DNA of 62,746 bases from Elusimicrobia bacterium CG1_02_56_21 (GTDB lineage Bacteria > Elusimicrobiota > Elusimicrobia > Elusimicrobiales > UBA9959), in NCBI GenBank assembly GCA_001871115.1, contig MNUR01000011.1, positions 1 to 62,746 on the forward strand. Reading direction: 5' to 3'. A program made the position numbers and the translations under genes. The notes under the pieces are model-generated. The model saw only the letters and a list, made by a program, of their open reading frames with translations. It was not told the DNA's origin and did not search any database. Shown here one piece after another: positions 33,873 through 41,500 of this stretch. Numbering within the stretch: the first letter of the stretch is position 1; each line of letters opens with the position of its first letter.

Positions 33873-35060
33873 TTGCTATCGATGATAGACTTCCGAAAAG
33901 CATTTTTAAGAGATAATTTTCCGCGCATTTTCCGCGGCCTGGTCCTCTTGCTCGCCGCTGCCGCTCTTTTCTCCAACATAACCGTCTGCTGGAAAGTTTA
34001 CAGGAACGAGCCTCTGCGCGAGGCGTACTCCCGTTCCCTCATGGCGGTCAATTCTTCTTACTTTTACGACTCGGGACTGGTTGAGCCGGTGCCGGTCGCT
34101 GCTCTGAAGGCGGCGATGGCGGCCGGCGCGGACCCCGATAAAGCTTTGCGCCTGGAGGGGCTCGCTTTGTTCTTCGTTATTGCCCTGCTTACGTATTTAG
34201 TGCTGCGGCCCCGGTTCGGAGAAATGGCCGCCTCTATGTCCGTGCTCTTTTTGGCAGCTAATCCGTTTATGGGTTATTACGCCATGCAGGGCTCCTCTCA
34301 TCTTTTCGCCCTGGTTTTTCTGCTTCTGTTCTGGCATTTTTGGGACGCGCCGGAGCCGCGGCGCAGTTCCGATATTCTTGCGGGCCTTTACGGCGGGCTG
34401 GCTATACTGTGCCGGCTGGATGCGTTCTTTGCGCTTCTGCCGATTGCCGCGCTTTCCCGGGCATCGCGCCCCCGCTCGTCCGGACTGAAAGGAGCGGGTT
34501 TGGCGCTGGGATTATCCTTGTTATTGGTTTTGCCCTATGTAATTTATCAGAGAGCGCATTACGGCAGCTTTTTTTACGGGCAGGAACTTAGTCTTCGCCG
34601 GTGGGCGAATATAGATCTGTATGGATACAGCCCGCAGACTCCTCCTCCGGCAGGGCCGTTGGCAACCTCCGCTTTCCTGTTCAGGGACGGACCGGCGCGC
34701 GCCGTGCGGAGCGTCTTTGCGGGGCTCGGACGGAGCCTGGCCTATGAATTGCCGCGTACTTTGTATTACAAATTCCTGCTGATCCTGGTTTTTTTGGGAG
34801 TTTACGCCGAGTTTGTCCTGAAAAAGAGGCGGCTGCTTTTTTTTCTGGGAGCCGCCCTGCTGCCGGTTCTGCCGCTGGCCGCGATAAAGCAGGTCCCTTC
34901 TACGGGAGGGATAGAGCTGCGTTATTTTCTCTGGTCCCTATGGCCGCTTTGCGCGCTCGCGGGGCTCGGTTTTCAGGAAACTCTTGCCTGGGCCGAAGTT
35001 AATCTCGACAAGTGGGTAACGCAGAAAAACGAGGCTTATTCAAGAGCGGGGAAAAAATAA
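33873..35060 (+). CDS. multi-spanning membrane protein, GT-C glycosyltransferase-like
   Basis: Inner-membrane protein of 395 residues with roughly eight or more hydrophobic segments, for example FRGLVLLLAAAALF, LALFFVIALLTYLVL, LFALVFLLLFWHFW, GAGLALGLSLLLVLPY and LLILVFLGVYAEF. The pattern, with a long soluble loop after the first segment and a YDS/RLDAF arrangement, resembles GT-C (ArnT/PMT-type) lipid-linked sugar transferases. No decisive catalytic motif was identified. Start choice is open: TTG 33873 has AAGGGG five bases upstream, while ATG 33882 lies 14 bases from the same site. A candidate -10 (TATACT, 33849-33854) precedes it. Confidence 0.5.
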   Translation: MLSMIDFRKAFLRDNFPRIFRGLVLLLAAAALFSNITVCWKVYRNEPLREAYSRSLMAVNSSYFYDSGLVEPVPVAALKAAMAAGADPDKALRLEGLALFFVIALLTYLVLRPRFGEMAASMSVLFLAANPFMGYYAMQGSSHLFALVFLLLFWHFWDAPEPRRSSDILAGLYGGLAILCRLDAFFALLPIAALSRASRPRSSGLKGAGLALGLSLLLVLPYVIYQRAHYGSFFYGQELSLRRWANIDLYGYSPQTPPPAGPLATSAFLFRDGPARAVRSVFAGLGRSLAYELPRTLYYKFLLILVFLGVYAEFVLKKRRLLFFLGAALLPVLPLAAIKQVPSTGGIELRYFLWSLWPLCALAGLGFQETLAWAEVNLDKWVTQKNEAYSRAGKK

Positions 35061-35117
35061 ATACGGCCGGGTTTTAACTCCTGCAAAGCGCGGATAAAAT
35101 AAGGAAGGTTCACTGAT

Positions 35118-36050
35118 ATGAACGGTAAAAATAAATATAAATTCATGGCCGCCGTAACAGGCCTTTTCCTTCTCCCCTTTCTGATACTCAGCAGACATTT
35201 TATTTTCGGCGAAGCCGAGCTGCAAAAAAACGATACCCTGCGTTATCTGGAGCTGCGTACGACTACGGGAGCGGGGATAATTTCCAATGTCCTTAACCTC
35301 AATTACAGCCTGTCCCGGTTAGCCGGCGCCAGAGCCGTCTCCGGAGCTAAACAAATAAAAGAGCAGCTGGCCGGAAAGGTGAAAGAGAACCCTTTTATTT
35401 ATTCAGAGCTGGCGCTGCTTGGCCCCGGCGGGGCCGAGCTGGGCCGTTATTCCGCAGACAGAAGCGTAAAGACGCGCCTGGAGTATTCTAAGAGCCAGGT
35501 TTTCCTGGAGGCGAAGCAGACGCTGTCGCCGGCAGGGGCCGTGGAGTACGGAGAATACACGCCCCCCGCACTGGTCCTGGCGGAGCCGCTTCTAAAGAAC
35601 GGCTCAGCGCCGTCCTATTATCTTGCGGGCAGGCTCAGCCTGGCTTATGTGGGGGAGGTCGTGCGCCTTATGGGCCGCAATTCCTACGGGAACTTCGGGC
35701 TTGTCGATATGGGGGGGCAGGTGATAGCGGATTCGATGAACATGTCCATAATTGAGCCGGGGCTGAAAGCCCCGGCCGAAGTTGTAAAAATGCTTTCTCT
35801 TGCCGGCGAGCGGGATACCCCTAATTTTGCCAGCGAGGTGTTTTTCCGCGGCAGGGTTTTCCTCGTTTCCGTTTCTAATGTAGGCGGCTCGAAATGGTGG
35901 ATATACGAAATGATGGATTCCGGGGAAATCCCCACCCGTAAGGGGTCCTCCTGGGCCTGGAGGGTAGTAGTGTCCGGGATTCTTCTTATCCTGATTTTCA
36001 GCGCGGTAACTTATAGTCTGGCCCTCTACTGGCTTAAAGATAATACCTAA
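35118..36050 (+). CDS. membrane protein with extracytoplasmic Cache-like sensor domain, no output domain
   Basis: Protein of 310 residues with transmembrane helices at about 9-26 and 280-304 flanking a periplasmic domain of about 250 residues. That domain has the layout of a dCache sensor: a long N-terminal helix (NVLNLNYSLSRLAG), then FIYSELALLGPGGAELGRYS and NFGLVDMGGQVIADS strands. Such domains usually feed a histidine kinase, chemotaxis or cyclase domain, but this protein ends about seven residues after the second helix. It is an orphan sensor or a partner of an unlinked protein. The fold call is by pattern only. Confidence 0.5.
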   Translation: MNGKNKYKFMAAVTGLFLLPFLILSRHFIFGEAELQKNDTLRYLELRTTTGAGIISNVLNLNYSLSRLAGARAVSGAKQIKEQLAGKVKENPFIYSELALLGPGGAELGRYSADRSVKTRLEYSKSQVFLEAKQTLSPAGAVEYGEYTPPALVLAEPLLKNGSAPSYYLAGRLSLAYVGEVVRLMGRNSYGNFGLVDMGGQVIADSMNMSIIEPGLKAPAEVVKMLSLAGERDTPNFASEVFFRGRVFLVSVSNVGGSKWWIYEMMDSGEIPTRKGSSWAWRVVVSGILLILIFSAVTYSLALYWLKDNT

Positions 36051-36086
36051 AGGCGTTCTTGTGTATCTTTTTACTCCTCGCTGATT

Positions 36087-36095
36087 TGCTATAAT
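36087..36095 (+). promoter_or_regulatory. extended -10 promoter before the GH13 gene
   Basis: TGC followed by TATAAT (36090-36095) forms an extended -10 element; the -35 region is poor (T-rich). The start codon at 36208 is 112 bp downstream, leaving a leader of about 105 nt that contains the GC-rich inverted pair CCGGTC / GACCGG near 36131-36160. Confidence 0.5.
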
Positions 36096-36207
36096 GACCT
36101 TGGGGAAATCCAATATTTGGCAAATGCCGTGCCGGTCTCTGAGCTGTGCCGCCAGGACCGGCGCCCGTAACGGGATAAATTAATATCGTTATAAGCAGGG
36201 AGGAAAT

Positions 36208-37704
36208 GTGCTGCGTTCAAATCCGCATTTGATGGAAATCAACACAAGGCTGTGGCTGAAGCAGCTGAGGGTGAAATATTCCCAGCCCGAGATGAAGCTT
36301 TCCTCAGTGCCGGACGACGAATGGCAGGAGCTGAGGCATCTCGGTTTTGACATAGTCTGGCTGGTCGGAGTCTGGGAGCCCAGCCCGGAGTCGGTACGCC
36401 TGGCCCGCGAAGACAGGACGCTGCTTGAGGATATTAAAAATCTGCCCCCGGGCTTCGGCCCTGAGGCCGTCGGTTCCTCCCCTTACTCGGTTCACTGGTA
36501 CCGCCTTAATCCCGAGCTCGGTTTTGAATGGGAACTGAAAGCCCTCAAGGAGAAGCTCAACTCCATGGGGATGAAGCTGATGGTCGACCTGGTTTCCAAC
36601 CATACCTCCAAGGACAATCCGTATATAAAAGAGAATCCGGATTGTTTTGTAAACGGCTCGGAGGATGATTTTAAAGCGCATCCCGACTGGTTTTTTGAAG
36701 TTCAGAACGGCGGTGAAAAGCGCTATATCGCTTACGGCCGCGACCCTAATTTTCCGGCCTGGACCGATACCGCGCAGCTTAATTATTTTAACCCGGCGAC
36801 CCGGGAACGGATGCTTTCAGTGCTGATGCGCCTGGCCGATATGACCGATGGCGTTCGCTGCGATATGGTCATGCTGACGCTTAACGAGATACACGATACT
36901 ACCTGGGGCTGGCTGCTCGGTCCGGGCGGGTATAAGCGTCCGGATGAGGAGTTCTGGGAGGGCGCGATCCGCGCGGTAAAGGAAAAGTTCCCTCAGTTTG
37001 TCTTTCTGGCCGAGGTTTACTGGGGCCTGGAGTGGCGCGTTCAGGAGATAGGTTTCGATTATACCTATGACAAGGGGACCTATGACCGCCTGCGCTTCCA
37101 GGGTCCGCAGGAAGTCTGCGGCCACCTTCGCGCGGAAAAGCTTTACCAGAAGCGTTCAGTGCGCTTTATCGACAATCATGACGAGCAGCCTTCACTTGTG
37201 GCCTTCGGCAGACAGAAGGCCCTGGCGGCCGCGGTGGTGGTCTCCACTATTAAAGGACTCCGCTTTTACAACGACAACCAGATAGAAGGAATAAGAGTAC
37301 GGGTCCCGCTTCAGCTGACGGAACTGTATGAGCGCACCCCTGACCAGGAGATAAAGAAATTTTACGCCAAGCTGCTGAAGATTACCGACCACCCGGCTTT
37401 CCACGGAGGGGAATGGTCCCTGCTGGAAGTGCGCCAGTGCGACGAAGAAAATCAGACCAATTCCAATATCCTGGCCTGGTCCTGGGCCCAGCGCCGCACG
37501 CTGAAGGTAGTAATCATAAATTATTCCGGAGAGGAGTCCTGCGGGACCGTTAACGTAGCTATTAAAAGCGAGGGAGAGACTACCGCCATCTTTGAAGAAC
37601 TTTCTGACCGGTTCTTCTCTTTCAGGGCGGGAGAGCTGGCAGGCGGCCTCAGGCTGCAGACTATGGCTGCTTACTCCGCCTATATCTTCGACGTGGAATT
37701 CTAA
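36208..37704 (+). CDS. GH13 alpha-amylase family glycosidase
   Basis: Cytoplasmic enzyme of 498 residues without signal peptide, from GTG 36208 with GGGAGG upstream. GH13 regions are present in order: DLVSNHT (127-133), GVRCDM with nucleophile Asp219, FLAEVYW with acid/base Glu269, and FIDNHDEQ with Asp325. The barrel starts almost at the N-terminus (MEINTRLWLKQL) and a beta-sheet C-domain closes the protein. Substrate (maltodextrin, trehalose or sucrose-type glucoside) is not evident. It appears monocistronic, with its own promoter and a terminator after the stop. Confidence 0.85.
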   Translation: MLRSNPHLMEINTRLWLKQLRVKYSQPEMKLSSVPDDEWQELRHLGFDIVWLVGVWEPSPESVRLAREDRTLLEDIKNLPPGFGPEAVGSSPYSVHWYRLNPELGFEWELKALKEKLNSMGMKLMVDLVSNHTSKDNPYIKENPDCFVNGSEDDFKAHPDWFFEVQNGGEKRYIAYGRDPNFPAWTDTAQLNYFNPATRERMLSVLMRLADMTDGVRCDMVMLTLNEIHDTTWGWLLGPGGYKRPDEEFWEGAIRAVKEKFPQFVFLAEVYWGLEWRVQEIGFDYTYDKGTYDRLRFQGPQEVCGHLRAEKLYQKRSVRFIDNHDEQPSLVAFGRQKALAAAVVVSTIKGLRFYNDNQIEGIRVRVPLQLTELYERTPDQEIKKFYAKLLKITDHPAFHGGEWSLLEVRQCDEENQTNSNILAWSWAQRRTLKVVIINYSGEESCGTVNVAIKSEGETTAIFEELSDRFFSFRAGELAGGLRLQTMAAYSAYIFDVEF

Positions 37705-37724
37705 GCCTTAACTGCGGTTCGTGA

Positions 37725-37754
37725 AAAGGCCGGCCTTAATCCGCCGGCTTTTTT
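37725..37754 (+). terminator. rho-independent terminator after the GH13 gene
   Basis: GCCGG / CCGGC stem with an 8-base loop, followed by TTTTTT and preceded by AAAA, 20 bp past the GH13 stop. comF converges from the other side, so it may work in both directions. Confidence 0.75.
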
Positions 37755-37774
37755 CGCCGGGAACGGCGGCGGGG

Positions 37775-38503
37775 TCATGGCTCGCGGGCCAGTGTATAGG
37801 CGGCCACGGATTTCGCCCCTGCTTTCATAAATTCTGAAGCGAGTTCATCCAGCGTGGCCAGGGTCGTGGCCACATCGTCCACCAGAAGTATATTTCTTCC
37901 GCGTATAAGCTCGGGCTTAATTACGCAGAAAGCTCCCGAGATATTCTTTTTTCTCTGTTTCTTGGAAAGGGCGGTCTGGCTGGGAGTATTCCTTGTCCTT
38001 CCTGACGCCCCTGCCAGGTAGAACCTGTTGCATCGCGCGGCCATTGCGGCGGCAAGCAGTTCGGCCTGATTGAAGCCGCGTTCCCTGCTCCTGGCGGGGT
38101 GGAGCGGAACCGCAGTTACGAAGTTATAGGGCGACAGTTCCGGGTAGCAGGGCAGGGCTTCGGCCATTCCTGCAGCCAGGAAGCCCGCCAGGTCTTCGCG
38201 GGCCCGGTATTTGAAAGCGTGCAGCAGCGACCGAAGCTGCGGGTTAAAGATGAAAGCCGAGCGGGCCAGGGCCAGGGCCCGGGGCGCCCCGCCGCGGCAG
38301 TCCCGGCAGCTTTGGCCGCCGTCACTTAGCGGGAGGCCGCAGGTCCTGCAGTGGAGCCCGGGCAGCGCCTCCAGCTGCCCGGAGCAGCCAGGGCAGAGCG
38401 GCTTTGCGGACAGGTAATTAAGGTCCAACCCGCAATGCGCGCAGGTTCGCGGCAGCAGAGCGTTAAGCAGCCATTTCCCGGCATTTTTCAGCGCAGTTTT
38501 CAA
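37775..38503 (-). CDS. comF: ComF family phosphoribosyltransferase-like protein
   Basis: Protein of 242 residues of the ComF/GntX family, linked to DNA uptake in competent bacteria. The N-terminal half has eight cysteines in four C-x2-C pairs (21/24, 37/40, 52/55, 66/69), giving two zinc-ribbon sites. The C-terminal half is a type I phosphoribosyltransferase fold with the PRPP-binding loop in ILLVDDVATTLATL and the conserved PLHPARSRERGFNQAE segment. It lies downstream of the sprA-like gene on the same strand with a 58-bp gap. No other competence genes are in the window. Confidence 0.88.
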   Translation of the reverse strand: MKTALKNAGKWLLNALLPRTCAHCGLDLNYLSAKPLCPGCSGQLEALPGLHCRTCGLPLSDGGQSCRDCRGGAPRALALARSAFIFNPQLRSLLHAFKYRAREDLAGFLAAGMAEALPCYPELSPYNFVTAVPLHPARSRERGFNQAELLAAAMAARCNRFYLAGASGRTRNTPSQTALSKKQRKKNISGAFCVIKPELIRGRNILLVDDVATTLATLDELASEFMKAGAKSVAAYTLAREP

Positions 38504-38561
38504 ACTTCCCCCCGGAATATCCTGTCTGCAGTTTCCCGCTTATTAAGCGGCAATCCCCTGT

Positions 38562-41500
38562 TTAGAACTGGAAAGTCAGCGTGCTTCCCGCCTGGTAGGC
38601 GAGGTATTCTTCCTGCTTTAGGTATTTGTGCCAGAAGCGCTGCAGTCCTACGTTGAAAGTAAGGCGCAGATTCTTCGCCGCCTCGTAATCTGCGCTGGAA
38701 TTCAGCGAGAACAGCCGGTTATTGTCTGCTATGGTTATGGGCGACGCTTTGATAGCGTAGCTGAGGGTGGTGGTCCAGACTATGCGGTTGGTGAATACTA
38801 TCGCCTTTTTCATAAAGGGCAGCTTCAGTCCTTTGGGCAGCTGGAAGTCCGATTTAATAAGCAGGCTCGGGGTGATCGTCCTGGTATTCGCCGTTACTAC
38901 GCCCAGCGCGGCCTTGGTCTTGTCGGAAACATAATCGGCTTTCGGGGTGAAGCGGAACTTCTTGTAGTCGAAGGTTCCCTGCAGCGTGGCGTCGTCGTGC
39001 CTGGTGGTTTGGGTGCGCTGGTTCACCCGCAGGTCTTTTTTGTAGGAGAGGCGCAGGTTGTAGCTGACCGCGGTGTCAATTTTATTGAGAAGTTTGAACC
39101 GCAGATCTGTCCCGTAGGTGCCGGAAGTGTCCAGGGAAAGCTTTTTGGCTTCATTGGTGTTGCGTGAATACTTAAGGTTTATCGTGGCGCCCTGGGCCCA
39201 GCGGCGTACCCGGAGAAGGGTCTCCAACTGTGAGAGGGAAACTATCATGTCGGGGAAGGTCCGGTTCACGCTTTTTGAAATTGTGCCGGTTACTTCCGAG
39301 CGCTGAACCGAGTTGCTGAAGTTATTGGTCAGCGAGAGGGTGTTTAAGGGGGCGGCCGAGCCTTTGAAGCTGTAGCCTTCGAAAGGCTGCCAGCGCTGGG
39401 TGGAGCTTACCGTGTCGCGCAGAGTCAGAGAGTTCCTCAGGGCGAAGGGGCTGGAGGGTCTAAGTGAATCCCTCAGCCAGAGGTGCGGGCGGGAATTGTA
39501 TTCTTTCTCCACGCTCGACCAGGAGTCTCCGTCCTGGATCTGGTAGTTGGAGGAAAGGACCATCGAGCGCAGGAGGCGGTTGCGGGGCGCCAGGTCGTTC
39601 ATGCTCAGGGTCAGGCTCACTCCGCCCTGAGCGGTGCGGTTGATGCTTTTTATGCTGCCTGTGGTGAACACTCCGGAGGACTGGGCTACGGTCACGGTAG
39701 TGACGTTCAGGTTATTATTCTCTATGGTAGTGACAGAGTAGTTTACGGTCGGGTTCAGCCAGCGCGCGAAAAGGAGGTTGGAGTTGACGTCCACCGTCTG
39801 CTGCATGGATTTATTATAGCGCTCGGTCTGCAGCGGGTCGGAGAGCGGAGCCCGCTCTTCGCGGGCGGTCTGCAGGGAGTAGCCCGGGTTAAAAGAGGAG
39901 CCCCTCCAGGGAACAAAGGTAAGTTTTGCGCCGTAGGCGTCGGTGCGCTCCTTGGTGTCGTAAAGCCCGGCCAGGGTAACGAGCCCGCCCGGCTCATAAT
40001 TAACCTTGCTGCGCCCGAGAGAATAGTTAAGGTTCAGTGTGCGGGGCAGGACGGGCAATGAGCCCGGTACAGAGTAGGCCAGATTGGCGGCGTAGAGATC
40101 CCTGTCGTCTTTTCTGCTGAGCAGGCTGTAGTCAATTATCCCTTTTGAATAGTTAAGGCCCAGTTTGGGCAGCGCCGAAATATTGAGGCTGCCCGAGGCT
40201 GTGCCGTCGAATTTTTCAACGCGGCCCTGCTGCAGGGAGTTTACCAGGTTGTTGGAACCGGTGACCAGCGTATTCGGGGTCTTGGTTATCTGGCGCGCGG
40301 CCGTAAAGTTAAGCGGGAAAAAGGCCATCTTCGTGATGTTAAGGTAGCCGGTCTGCTGCTCATTATCCTGGTTGGCTATAGCGGTAACCGGGGTCTGGAA
40401 ACTGCGGTCCACAAAGCGGTACTTGCCGCCGAAATTTAACCAGCCCGGGATCTCGAAGGCGCCTTCTACTTTGCGCGCATTCCCAACGCGGGTCAGCGGT
40501 TTGGAAACATGCAGCTCGTTGAAGTACACGGTTCCGGTATGCCCGGAACCGTCGGTGGCTTCTACGCCCGCTATGAACTGGGGGATCTGCTGCAGGCTGG
40601 GAGTGCCCCTGGAGGAGATCTCTACCCCGGAGCTGGACGGGGTCCAGATATCCGGTATATTGTCCCCGGTTACATCCTCCTGACCCACGGTTATCAGGCG
40701 CCAGCCGGTGAAGTTCAGGGGGACTGAGGCTTTGAAGTAGTTATTAACGTCTCCGGATTTCAGGTAGAACGAGGCCCCGGCATCAATCGCTCCGGCATTG
40801 TTCACCAGGAAGCGGAGTTCTTTATGCTGCGAAACGTCTATGGCCGTGCTGAACTTGCGGTAGACATAGACAGTCGAGCCGGTGCTTGTTTGCGCTGAGT
40901 AGATATTGGCGTAGTCCAGGGACAAAGTCTGCTCGGCTACCGAACTGGAATTGTTTTTCTGCTTCTGCTCGGAGACCGAGCCGTAGAGATTATTGAAAAC
41001 TATAGTAGCGTCCCCGCCGGCTTCATAGATAGGCGTATAGCCGGGGTTATCGTGATTGTTCACTCCTATAGCCTGCATTGAACCGGTATTGGTGCTGGAC
41101 AGTACGGTCCAGGTATTGCCGACAGCGGAAATCCGGGCGAATTTAACAATACCGGTGTTTCCGCTGAGTGCGCCCTTCTTAAGCGAGATGCGTACCTGCT
41201 TAATAGCGTTCCATTTGAACGTGTCTGTGGAGGTGATAGGCAGGGGGAGATACAGCGTGTGCCATTTATTATCCGTGAAATCAATACGGTTTTTCAGGGC
41301 TCCGCCGTCGTTATTGTCCGTGAATTTTGAGCCGGTAACGTAGCCGAAACTTCCTCCTGTGAAGTCCTGTGAGTCCAGGCGTCCGTTCTTGTTGAGGTCC
41401 TCGGAGTCCAACCGGCCATTGCCGGCGCCGTAGCGTTTTGTGGAAGTGCTTATGGGGGCGTAAAGCCAGCCTATATCCTCCGCGTTTGAAACCTGCTCGT

